Assembly: GCF_030542965.1 (NCBI RefSeq)
Contig: NZ_JAUAOA010000005.1
Location: 114,938 to 178,937, forward strand
Length of the DNA: 64,000 nt
Source: Azotosporobacter soli
GTDB lineage: Bacteria; Bacillota; Negativicutes; SG130
Direction: 5' to 3'
Both the position numbers and the translations under genes were made by a program. Under the pieces are notes generated by a model. It was not told the origin of the DNA. It made no database searches and was given only the letters and a program-made list of their open reading frames with translations. Shown one piece after another: positions 1-8,237 of this stretch (within the stretch, counting starts at the first letter, position 1; each line of letters opens with the position of its first letter).

Positions 1-81
1 GATCGATACCGGCCTTTCGACAACTTCTCCGGCCGCAATCTGGTTCGCAGTATGTTCATCCAATAATTGAATTCTACTCAT
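1..81 (-). CDS. mutL: DNA mismatch repair protein MutL, N-terminal fragment cut by window edge
   Basis: Only the first 27 codons are in the window. They read MSRIQLLDEHTANQIAAGEV and continue VERPVSI; the IAAGEVVERP stretch is the conserved first ATP-binding motif of the GHKL ATPase domain of MutL. In mismatch repair MutL links mismatch-bound MutS to strand incision and excision. The ATG shares an ATGA overlap with the mutS stop codon (78-81), so the two genes are translationally coupled, as is usual for the mutSL pair. The rest of the gene lies outside the window. Confidence 0.93.
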   Translation of the reverse strand, partial: MSRIQLLDEHTANQIAAGEVVERPVSI

Positions 82-2678
82 AATTTACCAGACTCCTGTC
101 TAGCCAGCGTCTGCAAGCGATACAATGCATTCATCGCTTCGAGCGGCGTAATCGTCATCACGTCGACCGCCAAGAGTTCATCGATAGCTGCTGACGAAAA
201 AAGCGATACGGCAGCCTGCGGCTTCACATCTCGCGAACGTTTGTTCGTTTCCCTTTGTTCGCCTGCCCCCGGCGCTTCAAGTTCCTGCAGCAATTCCTGT
301 GCGCGCTGCGTGAGGCGCTTAGGCAGACCCGCCAGCTGCGCGACATGGATGCCGTAGCTCTTATCCGCGCCTCCGGGAACGATGCGGCGCAGAAATACGA
401 CTTCTGTACCTCGTTCCTTGACCGCGACCGAATAATTGCGAATCAGCGGACTGTAATCTTCAAGCACGGTCAATTCATGATAATGCGTCGCGAACAACGT
501 CTTTGCCTTGATTTTTTCGCGCAAATACTCAATCACCGCACGCGCAATACTCATACCGTCAAATGTACTTGTGCCGCGACCGATCTCGTCAAGAATGATC
601 AGGCTGTTGTGCGTCGCATGCTTTAAGATTTGCGCCACCTCGTTCATTTCCACCATAAACGTGCTTTGCCCGGTTGCCAGGTCGTCGCTCGCGCCGACGC
701 GCGTAAAAATACGGTCGACCGGACAGATGCTAGCTTCGCGTGCTGGTATAAAGCTGCCCATCTGCGCCATCAACACCAACAGCGCTACCTGGCGCATGTA
801 CGTTGACTTGCCCGCCATGTTAGGGCCGGTGATCAGGATCACTTCGTTTTCATTATGGTCCAGCACCGTGTCGTTCGGTACAAACCGTTCCTTGACCAGC
901 AATCGTTCCACGACCGGATGACGACCGTCGCGAATGATGATTTCTCGCTGATCATTGATCGTCGGACGGATATATTGGTTGCGAAATGCCGCTTCCGCCA
1001 TGCTCTGCAGGACATCAAGCACCGCTAACTCCTGCGCCGTACGCTGAATTGCCTGCAACTCAGCCTTCACATGCTCGCGTAGCGATATGAACAACGCATA
1101 TTCCAAATTAACGATCTTATCCTGCGCGCCGAGAATCTTCGTTTCAAATTCTTTCAGCTCCGGCGTAATATAGCGTTCCGCGTTCGCCAGCGTCTGTTTG
1201 CGGATATAGCTCGCCGGCGCGCTGGCCGCGTTGGCATGCGTGATTTCGATATAATAGCCGAACACCTTATTGTAGCCGACCTTGAGCGAACGGATGCCCG
1301 TCTGCTCACGTTCCCGGCTTTCGATGTCCTGGATGAACTGCTTCGTGTCGCGCGAAATCGCATGCAGCTCATCGAGTTCCAGATCGTAGCCGCTTTTGAT
1401 CATGCCGCCTTCACGTACCGAGAACGGCGGCGCGTCGACGATTGCGTTTTCGAGCAGGTTGGCCGTCTCGCTGTGCGTATCGAGTTTCAGATACGCATTG
1501 GCCAGCAGACTGCTTTCCGTCCCCTGCAGCTCTTCCTTGATCGCTGGCAGCGCCAGCAGCGACGTCTTAAGCGCCACTAGATCGCGCGCATTGGCTGTTC
1601 CGACCTCGACGCGCGTCAGTATGCGTTCCAGGTCGTAAATGTCCGCCAGACAGGCTTGCAGGCGTTGGCGCAACACCGATTTGCCGATCAGCTCGGCCAA
1701 CGCATCCTGGCGCTGCCGGATCGCATTCCTCTCGACCAGCGGATATTCCAGCCATTTTTTCAACAGCCGACCGCCCATCGCCGTCTTTGTATAATCGAGC
1801 ACCGACAGCAGCGTATCTTTCTTGCCGCCCTCGCGGATATTGCGGGTAATTTCCAGATTGCGCAGTGCGGTCGCATCAATGACCAAATGATCGCCTGATT
1901 CATAGCGGGTCAGCCGGTTCATATGGCTAAGATCGGACTTGACCGTATTATGGAGATAATACAGCAGGCTGCCAATCGCCTGGATCGCAACCTCCTGTGC
2001 CGGGATCAGCTCCTTGCTAAAGTGCTGCCGGTTCAATTCAGCAAGTCTTGCCGGCTCGAGCGCCGTCAACGTCGTCTGGGTGCAGCCCGACAACCGATTC
2101 GTTAAAAAGGACTCCAGTTCCTTCCACTCTTCAAGCTTCGAAGTGAAAATGATCTCGCGCGGCAGCAGACGGAACAGATGGTCGCACAGGCCGCTCGTCC
2201 GATAGGGCCCGGTCAGCACGGTCCAGGTGAACTCTCCGGTCGATATGTCCGCCGCGGCAAAGGCCAGCACGCCGTCCTCTTCGCATACTGCGACGAGAAA
2301 ATTGTTGCCGTTGTCCGGCAGCAGCGAATCCGAAATGACCGTACCGGGAGTAATGATCCGCACAACTTCGCGCCGCACGATCCCCTTAACTTGCTTGGGA
2401 TCCTCGACTTGTTCGCAGATCGCGACTTTGAAGCCTTTTTGGATCAGTTTTGCAACATAGTTATCCGCCGAATGATACGGGATGCCGCACATAGGGATCT
2501 TTTCCGTCTGTCCTCCGTCGCGCGCCGTCAGAGTGATTTCGAGTTCACGCGAAGCCAGTTTGGCATCTTCAAAAAACATTTCATAGAAATCGCCGAGGCG
2601 AAAGAATAGTATTTCATCAACATGCTGGCGTTTGACTTCCAGGTATTGTTCCAGCATCGGTGTGTATTTTACGGTCAT
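78..2678 (-). CDS. mutS: DNA mismatch repair ATPase MutS
   Basis: At 866 aa this is full length for MutS1. It recognises mismatches and small loops and uses ATP to form a sliding clamp that recruits MutL. Near the N-terminus is GDFYEMF, the Phe-x-Glu mismatch-reading motif (about residues 29-35), followed by PMCGIPYHS. The C-terminal ABC-type ATPase has Walker A GPNMAGKST and Walker B/signature DEIGRGTSTFDG, then a conserved FATHYHEL. The ATG is preceded by an AGGAGAG ribosome binding site. It lies 15 bp after miaB and overlaps mutL by 4 bp, so miaB-mutS-mutL is probably one transcript. Confidence 0.97.
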   Translation of the reverse strand: MTVKYTPMLEQYLEVKRQHVDEILFFRLGDFYEMFFEDAKLASRELEITLTARDGGQTEKIPMCGIPYHSADNYVAKLIQKGFKVAICEQVEDPKQVKGIVRREVVRIITPGTVISDSLLPDNGNNFLVAVCEEDGVLAFAAADISTGEFTWTVLTGPYRTSGLCDHLFRLLPREIIFTSKLEEWKELESFLTNRLSGCTQTTLTALEPARLAELNRQHFSKELIPAQEVAIQAIGSLLYYLHNTVKSDLSHMNRLTRYESGDHLVIDATALRNLEITRNIREGGKKDTLLSVLDYTKTAMGGRLLKKWLEYPLVERNAIRQRQDALAELIGKSVLRQRLQACLADIYDLERILTRVEVGTANARDLVALKTSLLALPAIKEELQGTESSLLANAYLKLDTHSETANLLENAIVDAPPFSVREGGMIKSGYDLELDELHAISRDTKQFIQDIESREREQTGIRSLKVGYNKVFGYYIEITHANAASAPASYIRKQTLANAERYITPELKEFETKILGAQDKIVNLEYALFISLREHVKAELQAIQRTAQELAVLDVLQSMAEAAFRNQYIRPTINDQREIIIRDGRHPVVERLLVKERFVPNDTVLDHNENEVILITGPNMAGKSTYMRQVALLVLMAQMGSFIPAREASICPVDRIFTRVGASDDLATGQSTFMVEMNEVAQILKHATHNSLIILDEIGRGTSTFDGMSIARAVIEYLREKIKAKTLFATHYHELTVLEDYSPLIRNYSVAVKERGTEVVFLRRIVPGGADKSYGIHVAQLAGLPKRLTQRAQELLQELEAPGAGEQRETNKRSRDVKPQAAVSLFSSAAIDELLAVDVMTITPLEAMNALYRLQTLARQESGKL

Positions 2679-2693
2679 ATGCAGTCTCTCCTG

Positions 2694-4025
2694 TCAACGT
2701 TTTACCCGCCCTTTGAGCAGCCATGTCTGCGCCTTTTCAATCTCAATGTCGATGCATTGTCCAATTACTTCACTGCCGTCGCGTTTCCAAAGCACGAGCT
2801 TGTTGCCGTCAGTCCGGCCGACGAGACGGCTCGCATCATTTTTACTCTCACCTTCAACCATCACCGCTACCGTTTTTCCCTCCAACAATCGATTGCGCTT
2901 CAAACTGATTTCATTCTGAAGATCCATCAGCTGCTGTAAGCGGGCCTTCTTCAGCGCGAGCGGAACCTGATCGGGCATCGTGGCCGCCGGCGTTCCCGAA
3001 CGGCAGGAGAAAATGAACGTGTACGCCGCGTCAAACTCGACTTCGCGGAACAGGCGCAGCGTTTCAGAAAAATCTTCGTCCGTCTCACCAGGGAAGCCGA
3101 CGATGACGTCGGTGCTGAGCGTCGCTTCCGGCAGATAACGCCGGATGATCGAAACCAGCTCCAGATAATCTTCGCGGCTGTAGCCGCGGTTCATCCGCTT
3201 CAACACGTCATTGCTGCCCGCCTGCACCGGCAGATGGAACTGGCGGCATATTCGCTTACTGTTCGCGATGACCTTGACGACGTCTTCATTCATGTCGCGC
3301 GGATGCGAAGTCATATAGCGAACGCGTTCGATTTCTTCCACCTCGTCGACCGCGGCCAACAGATCGGCGAACGAATTGCCGACGCCGAGATCCTTGCCGT
3401 AGGAGTTGACGTTTTGACCAAGCAACGTGATCTCCTTGAACCCGTCCCGGCCCAGCTGGCGGATTTCCGCGACGATTTCGTCCTTGCTGCGGCTGCGTTC
3501 CCGCCCGCGCACATACGGAACGATGCAATAAGTGCAAAAATTATTGCATCCATACATGATCGGTACCCAGGCGACGATTGAGCTCTTGCGCACAGACGGC
3601 ACATCGGCCGTCATCTGTTCCGCCTGCTCCCAAACCGCTAGGATCGGTGCGCGGTTTTCCTGCCATTCGCGCACGACCTCGATCAGCGTATGCGTATTGT
3701 ACGTTCCCAGCACGACGTCGATATGCGGCGCCTTTTTAAACAGCTTCTCCCGATCCTTCTGCGCCATGCAGCCGGCGACAATAACCAGCAGGTTCGGATT
3801 GAGCGTCTTATAGCGCTTCAGCTCGCCAATTTTGCCGTAAATCTTCTTTTCCGCGCTTTCTCTGACGCAGCAGGTATTGATGATCACGACATCGGCCTCA
3901 TCCAAACCCTCCGTCGCCTCATAGCCAAGCGTCCTAAGCTGGCCGCTCAAGCGCTCCGAGTCGTTTTCGTTCATCTGACAGCCGTAAGTAATGTTGAGAT
4001 ACTTCTTCACACTAGATTCCGTCAT
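2694..4025 (-). CDS. miaB: tRNA-2-methylthio-N6-dimethylallyladenosine synthase MiaB
   Basis: This radical SAM methylthiotransferase adds the methylthio group to i6A37 of tRNAs reading UNN codons. The 443-aa protein has the three family parts: an N-terminal UPF0004 domain with Cys ligands (TYGCQMNENDSE, NTCCVRES, GCMAQ), a radical SAM core with the CxxxCxxC cluster motif CNNFCTYCIVPYVRGRERS (about residues 160-178), and a C-terminal TRAM domain. NTCCVRES and GRERSR separate it from its paralogue RimO, also in this window. The ATG follows an AGGAGTG ribosome binding site, and a good sigma-A type promoter lies upstream. miaB next to mutS is conserved in many Firmicutes. Confidence 0.96.
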   Translation of the reverse strand: MTESSVKKYLNITYGCQMNENDSERLSGQLRTLGYEATEGLDEADVVIINTCCVRESAEKKIYGKIGELKRYKTLNPNLLVIVAGCMAQKDREKLFKKAPHIDVVLGTYNTHTLIEVVREWQENRAPILAVWEQAEQMTADVPSVRKSSIVAWVPIMYGCNNFCTYCIVPYVRGRERSRSKDEIVAEIRQLGRDGFKEITLLGQNVNSYGKDLGVGNSFADLLAAVDEVEEIERVRYMTSHPRDMNEDVVKVIANSKRICRQFHLPVQAGSNDVLKRMNRGYSREDYLELVSIIRRYLPEATLSTDVIVGFPGETDEDFSETLRLFREVEFDAAYTFIFSCRSGTPAATMPDQVPLALKKARLQQLMDLQNEISLKRNRLLEGKTVAVMVEGESKNDASRLVGRTDGNKLVLWKRDGSEVIGQCIDIEIEKAQTWLLKGRVKR

Positions 4026-4074
4026 TTATATAAGCACTCCTAAATTTTTATTATTAATAGTTATTATCCAGTAT

Positions 4075-4103
4075 ATTATACAGGTATAACGCGCATAAAC
4101 CAA
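4075..4103 (-). promoter_or_regulatory. Sigma-A type promoter for miaB-mutS-mutL
   Basis: On the minus strand TTGGTT (4098-4103) is separated by 17 bp from TATAAT (4075-4080), a perfect -10. The -35 lies in one arm of an inverted repeat (AAACCAAGC/GCTTGGTTT, 4097-4124). That repeat may be a weak terminator for the upstream DUF3870 gene, but no good T-run follows it. Confidence 0.7.
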
Positions 4104-4215
4104 GCCCCTTCCAAAGCTTGGTTTATTAGAATCAGAGGATATCCTGTTTTTATCTTAAAGACTAGCGAAAAAACACGCCCTCTTCCTTTTCAGTTCTTGC
4201 CAGAAGTAAATTTTC

Positions 4216-4581
4216 TTATTTAACTGGCAGCGCCGGCACTTCCAGCGCAGCAAACTGATCTTCCAGAAAGCTACGGTATTTGTCGTGGATAATGCGCAAC
4301 GCAGTGATAATTGCACGTTTAGCATTTCCCTGATAAATTCGCTCAATAACCTGTACCAACGGTTCAATTCCTTCCTGCAACGAATAGCCTCCAATTGCCT
4401 CGGCTACATGGCGGCGCGCCAGCTCAGTGGCCAGGGTACAATCCGCTTCGATGATGATTCCTTTTTCGACATCAATCACAGCCATTACTCCAACCACGCT
4501 TGATATTTCGCTGGCGGTAATTCCCGTCGGCAATTTTGCATAACCAGAAAATAGTATTCGCTGTTGCATAACGGTTTTCAT
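4216..4581 (-). CDS. DUF3870 domain-containing protein
   Basis: This 121-aa protein matches my recollection of the DUF3870 family in Clostridia and Negativicutes: a short N-terminal strand with FSGYAKLPTGIT, a hydrophobic VVGVMAVIDVEKG strand, a conserved D/E-x-x-C-T (EADCTLATELARR), and a C-terminal helix with a YQGNAKRAIITALR stretch. No enzymatic motif, signal peptide or membrane segment is visible, and the family's biochemical role is unknown to me. It starts 9 bp after the P-loop/Gls24-like gene and has an AGGAAAAGAGG ribosome binding site, so the two are almost certainly co-transcribed. Function is left open. Confidence 0.75.
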   Translation of the reverse strand: MKTVMQQRILFSGYAKLPTGITASEISSVVGVMAVIDVEKGIIIEADCTLATELARRHVAEAIGGYSLQEGIEPLVQVIERIYQGNAKRAIITALRIIHDKYRSFLEDQFAALEVPALPVK

Positions 4582-4590
4582 CCTCTTTTC

Positions 4591-5415
4591 CTACTCTGTA
4601 CTCAAACGTTTGACAGCAATATTGACTTCTCTAACCACCATGCCTGTCATTTGCTCTACCATTTTCTTAATCCTCTGCTGCGCCCGTTGCGCGACGTCCC
4701 AAATCGCATTACCGTAGCGAATTGTGATTTCCAGAGTAATCGAGATTCCTTTTTCCCTTTCGCGCGAATATTTGATGACAATATGACTGGTCCGAGTAAG
4801 CCCCGCTTCACTGGTTGCCACGTGGTCTACGATCCGGGCAATCGCTGAATCAGAGATTAGCAGTTTTCCATAATAACTGAAGGTCGGACGCACAATCGAT
4901 TTTTCACCCAGCTTGCGTCGCGACGCCTTCGATTTCTTAAAGAAAATATCGAGGGGGTCGATTAGATATCCAGAAAAATGAGGCTTCAATTCGATTGTCG
5001 GTACTGGAATAATATGCTTGCCTTCTTTTAACCGACTTTCCCGCGCCTTAGCAATTTCAGCCGGAGTTGCAATCTCCTCAATCCTAACAATGTGGCTGAT
5101 TTCAGGTAACTCGAGAATTTGTGCAATTTTACCTACCATATTGTCCGATGTCCCAAGAATCAGAATTCTCTCCGGCGTGACTTCCTTGATGGCTTCACGC
5201 ACTTCGCGCGCATGTTCCTCTTCCATGAAAATAGCACGTCGCACCGCCATAATCTTGCTTGGTTCTTTTTTGGCAGATTTTCCCGCGACTATTTTACTAT
5301 CCTTAATCAAAAGTCCATCATCAATGATTGTGTCCACCTTATGTTCATGCGCCACAATCAGTGCACGATGGCTCTTTCCAGTCCCGCTGGGTCCAACAAG
5401 GGCTATGACATCCAT
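4591..5415 (-). CDS. P-loop nucleotide-binding protein with C-terminal Asp23/Gls24-like domain
   Basis: The 274-aa protein starts with a hydrophobic strand and Walker A motif GPSGTGKS (about residues 8-15), resembling P-loop NTPases that sense or phosphorylate small ligands. A RILILGTSDNM segment (about 105-115) looks like a second nucleotide-fold strand. The last 80 residues (GKLLISDSAIARIVDHVATS through MTGMVVREVNIAVKRL) resemble the Asp23/Gls24 (alkaline shock) fold, including the typical EMTG...V.EVNI.V ending. I infer a two-domain protein; its substrate is unknown. The ATG has an AGGAGAA ribosome binding site, a strong promoter lies upstream, and the DUF3870 gene follows in the same operon. 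Confidence 0.72.
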   Translation of the reverse strand: MDVIALVGPSGTGKSHRALIVAHEHKVDTIIDDGLLIKDSKIVAGKSAKKEPSKIMAVRRAIFMEEEHAREVREAIKEVTPERILILGTSDNMVGKIAQILELPEISHIVRIEEIATPAEIAKARESRLKEGKHIIPVPTIELKPHFSGYLIDPLDIFFKKSKASRRKLGEKSIVRPTFSYYGKLLISDSAIARIVDHVATSEAGLTRTSHIVIKYSREREKGISITLEITIRYGNAIWDVAQRAQQRIKKMVEQMTGMVVREVNIAVKRLSTE

Positions 5416-5448
5416 ATTGATTCTCCTGCACCGTCATCTTATATATAA

Positions 5449-5477
5449 ACATTACGGTCGTTTCTGATCCTTGTCAA
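5449..5477 (-). promoter_or_regulatory. Sigma-A type promoter for the P-loop/Gls24 - DUF3870 operon
   Basis: A consensus TTGACA (5472-5477 on the minus strand) is followed after 17 bp by TAATGT (5449-5454). It lies about 35 bp before the start codon of the P-loop gene. This supports a separate two-gene transcript independent of the upstream PHP gene. Confidence 0.7.
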
Positions 5478-5502
5478 TAGCGTTTGCCAACAAAAACGAT
5501 TG

Positions 5503-6315
5503 CTACCAAGGAAATCTGCGTAGCCATGCCTTTTCAATCCTAAATTCTCCCAAAGTCTCCGGATAACGCCCGGGAATTGCATGATAATCTGAACCGCCAC
5601 TGACAATCAGTCCGTATTGCTCTGCCAATTCCAGATAATGTTCTGATTCCATCCGGCTGTGTTTCGGATGATAGACTTCCAAGCCTTTTATCCCATCACG
5701 AATCAGTTGCATCACCACCGTATCACACCCCACCAGACCTGGATGCGCCAAAACCGGTACGCCGCCCGAATTTTTAATCAAGGCGATTACTTCCTGCGGC
5801 GTTAGCTTGTAATGTGGCACATAGGCCGACTTATTTTTGCCTAACACAGCTTCAAACGCCTCATGCGAAGATGCGAAATACCCTTTGTCAACCAAGGCTT
5901 GCGCCACGTGCGGGCGTCCGAGCGAAATCGCCTTGCCGGCACATCTGGCTACATCGACTTCTTCGATCTCAAAGGAGAGCTTCTGCAGTTTGGCAATCAT
6001 TTTCGCTACACGCCTCCGCCGCGACTCCGCCAGCAGCTCTATATAGCGGCATAATTCTGCATCTTTACTATTAATGCCGTAACCTAAGATATGCACCTCA
6101 TGCTTGGGTAAGTCCGTGCTGAATTCTATCCCAGGAATAATCGTGACATCCGATTGTCCGCTTCTCTCAAGAGACAGATATCCGGCGAGCGTATCATGAT
6201 CAGTGATCGCAATACAGCCAATGCCGCATTTTTTCGCCTGGTCAACAACTACGCGAGGTGACAATCGACCATCCGAAGCCGTTGTGTGAATATGCAGGTC
6301 TACTAGCATGAGCAT
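5503..6315 (-). CDS. PHP-domain phosphoesterase (RNase AM / nucleotide phosphatase type)
   Basis: The 270-aa single-domain PHP protein has the metal-binding motifs of the family: DLHIHTTASDG near the N-terminus, AITDHDT, an HILGYGI motif, VLAHPG about two thirds along, and a C-terminal SGGSDYH. This architecture matches the TrpH/YciV group, whose studied members hydrolyse 3',5'-nucleoside bisphosphates such as pAp or trim short RNA ends 5' to 3'. The exact substrate cannot be read from the sequence. The ATG lies inside the 3' end of pepA (13-bp overlap), implying translational coupling. nrnA, another pAp/nanoRNA hydrolase, is elsewhere in the window. Confidence 0.85.
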   Translation of the reverse strand: MLMLVDLHIHTTASDGRLSPRVVVDQAKKCGIGCIAITDHDTLAGYLSLERSGQSDVTIIPGIEFSTDLPKHEVHILGYGINSKDAELCRYIELLAESRRRRVAKMIAKLQKLSFEIEEVDVARCAGKAISLGRPHVAQALVDKGYFASSHEAFEAVLGKNKSAYVPHYKLTPQEVIALIKNSGGVPVLAHPGLVGCDTVVMQLIRDGIKGLEVYHPKHSRMESEHYLELAEQYGLIVSGGSDYHAIPGRYPETLGEFRIEKAWLRRFPW

Positions 6316-7769
6316 TCCATATCCTTTACCAGTTGAATCAGAGTCCGCGTACCAAACCCGGTTGCACCTTTAACACAGTAAGCGGATTGCTTATCACTCA
6401 TTTCAAGGCCGGCAATATCAATATGTACCCAAGGAATTTCCTTGGCAAAGTGTTTGAGGAACACGCCTGCCGTGATTGCTCCCCCCCAGCGGCCGCCAGT
6501 GTTCTTTAAATCTGCAATCGGACTCTTAATCATTTCGCCATATTCTTCATAACAAGGAAACTGCCACATTTTTTCACCACTTGTCTCGGCAGCACGCAGT
6601 AGCCTCTCCGCCCAAGCCGGTTCATTGCCAACCACACCTGCCGCCACTTTTCCAAGCGCAACCATACAGGCACCGGTTAGCGTCGCAATGTCTACTATTT
6701 TTGTCGCACCAAGACGCTGTGCATAGCTGATTGCGTCTGCTAACAACAGGCGTCCTTCGGCATCGGTATTGATAATTTCAATCGTCGTGCCGTCCATGGC
6801 CGTCACGATATCGCCCGGTCGGAACGCATTGCCGGAAGGCATATTTTCGGCGCAAGGAATCAATGCTACGACGTTGCATTTTAATTCCAGCCTTGCAATT
6901 GCTTCAAGCGCGCCAAGCACCACAGCACCGCCAGCCATATCGCCTTTCATCGCTCCCATATTTTCGCCTGGTTTAAGCGACAAACCACCACTATCAAACG
7001 TGACTCCTTTGCCAATTAAAGCTAAAACTTCGCTTGTAGCTGGATTGCCCTGATAGCGTAAGATAATCATACAGGAAGGATTTTTACTACCCTGTCCGAC
7101 TGCCAAAATACCGCCCATTTTCTCCCTTTTCAAATCATCTTCCTTTAACAGTTCGGCTTCCACAACACCATTCTTGAAACGCTCAAGAGCCGCCTTCCCC
7201 ATCTGCAGCGGCAACAAATCGTTTCCCGGCGCATTCGCAAGATCGCGTGCCCACTTTACACTATCCACAATGACGCCTGCGCGATCTAGCGCCGTTTTAA
7301 CCATGCTCAGATCACTTGGAAAAACCGTCATGACAAGCGTCGTTACTAGTAGACTCTTCTGCTTCGTCTTATAACGGTCATACTCATAATCTCCCAGCAG
7401 CACGCCTTCGAAGAAACTCTGAAATGCATTCTCTTTCCCCTCGTTGATGGTGCCAACTGCCTGCAACGGACAGATTGCTTGCGCCACCTGTTGCGTTTTT
7501 AGTGCATGAGCCAATTTACCGCCACAACAACGTAATTCTTCGTTCGACAATGCTGCAGTCCCTTTATCCAAGCCAACAAGCATCGACTTGCGCATCTGAC
7601 CTTCGCTCTCATAATAAAAAAAAGTCGTTTCGCCATACTTATAAAGCCGCTCATCTTCTTTTAGTACTCCCGGCAATTCAAGCGTTACTGTTAGCTTTTT
7701 CGTTAATAATGCCACGAGGCATTCAGCCTCTTTTACTTGCCGTTCAACTTCTATCGTTACTATAATCAT
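6303..7769 (-). CDS. pepA: Leucyl aminopeptidase (M17 family)
   Basis: M17 aminopeptidases remove N-terminal residues from peptides with a two-metal centre. The 488-aa protein has a divergent N-terminal domain and a conserved C-terminal catalytic domain with the metal-binding signature NTDAEGRLLLADA, the GKGVTFDSGGLS motif with its metal-ligand Asp, and MKGDMAGGA. The start ATG follows a strong GGGGAGGG ribosome binding site. It lies after the spoVS terminator and overlaps the PHP gene by 13 bp. No signal peptide is present, so it is cytoplasmic. Confidence 0.94.
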   Translation of the reverse strand: MIIVTIEVERQVKEAECLVALLTKKLTVTLELPGVLKEDERLYKYGETTFFYYESEGQMRKSMLVGLDKGTAALSNEELRCCGGKLAHALKTQQVAQAICPLQAVGTINEGKENAFQSFFEGVLLGDYEYDRYKTKQKSLLVTTLVMTVFPSDLSMVKTALDRAGVIVDSVKWARDLANAPGNDLLPLQMGKAALERFKNGVVEAELLKEDDLKREKMGGILAVGQGSKNPSCMIILRYQGNPATSEVLALIGKGVTFDSGGLSLKPGENMGAMKGDMAGGAVVLGALEAIARLELKCNVVALIPCAENMPSGNAFRPGDIVTAMDGTTIEIINTDAEGRLLLADAISYAQRLGATKIVDIATLTGACMVALGKVAAGVVGNEPAWAERLLRAAETSGEKMWQFPCYEEYGEMIKSPIADLKNTGGRWGGAITAGVFLKHFAKEIPWVHIDIAGLEMSDKQSAYCVKGATGFGTRTLIQLVKDMECSC

Positions 7770-7810
7770 ATTACCCTCCCCAATTTCAACATAGCTTCAA
7801 AAATCTTTAT

Positions 7811-7840
7811 AAAAAAAACCTGTTCAGTGAACAGGTTATT
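7811..7840 (-). terminator. Intrinsic terminator after spoVS
   Basis: A 9-bp perfect stem AACCTGTTC/GAACAGGTT (7818-7837) is followed on the minus strand by a run of seven or eight T (7811-7818). It starts just after the spoVS stop codon and separates spoVS from pepA. Confidence 0.85.
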
Positions 7841-7846
7841 TTCGTC

Positions 7847-8107
7847 TTACCTCGGCTGAACAATTAATTTCATTGCCGTTCGATCTTCGCCGTCAATCAC
7901 AATGTCAGTAAATGCCGGGATACAGATCAAATCCACCCCGTGTGGAGCAACGAATCCCCTGGCAATGGCGACGGCCTTTACCGCCTGATTGAGAGCGCCT
8001 GCACCGATGGCTTGCATCTCGGCGCCGCCGCGCTCACGCAAAACTCCCGCTAATGCCCCTGCTACAGAATTTGGATTTGATTTTGCTGACACTTTTAAGA
8101 CTTCCAT
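7847..8107 (-). CDS. spoVS: Stage V sporulation protein S
   Basis: SpoVS is a small, highly conserved Alba-like protein needed for normal septation and spore coat assembly in B. subtilis. The 86-aa protein matches the family over its whole length: EVLKVSAKSNPNSVAGALAG at the start, a central QAIGAGALNQAVKAVAIARG, and an end with a conserved VDLICIPAFTDI. Its position downstream of rny-ymdB is the same as in Bacillus. A candidate sigma-H promoter lies 80-107 bp upstream and a terminator follows, so it is probably a single-gene transcript. The ribosome binding site is AAGGAGGG. Its presence is the best evidence here for a spore former. Confidence 0.97.
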   Translation of the reverse strand: MEVLKVSAKSNPNSVAGALAGVLRERGGAEMQAIGAGALNQAVKAVAIARGFVAPHGVDLICIPAFTDIVIDGEDRTAMKLIVQPR

Positions 8108-8186
8108 GTTTTCATGTGCCCTCCTTTAATTGTTGCAAAGCAATAAAGATGAAGACTCAAGCCTATCAAGCCTATAGTGTCAGTTT

Positions 8187-8214
8187 ATTCGGGATAGACC
8201 CAAAAAATCCCTGT
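8187..8214 (-). promoter_or_regulatory. spoVS: Candidate sigma-H promoter for spoVS
   Basis: On the minus strand ACAGGGATT (8206-8214) is followed after 12 bp by CCCGAAT (8187-8193). This fits the sigma-H pattern RnAGGAwww-11/12-RnnGAAT with one mismatch in each box. spoVS is a known sigma-H target in B. subtilis, which supports the reading. Confidence 0.5.
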
Positions 8215-8237
8215 TAATGTTTTAAATATTTTTAATA

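Noticed and set aside
4097..4124. Inverted repeat as terminator of the DUF3870 gene
   Set aside because: The stem is good, but no T-run follows on the minus strand and one arm is the -35 box of miaB, so I mention it only with the promoter.
5018..5467. Plus-strand frame of 149 codons with several hydrophobic stretches
   Set aside because: It is antisense to the P-loop gene, whose motifs and promoter are clear; it has no ribosome binding site or homology that I can see.
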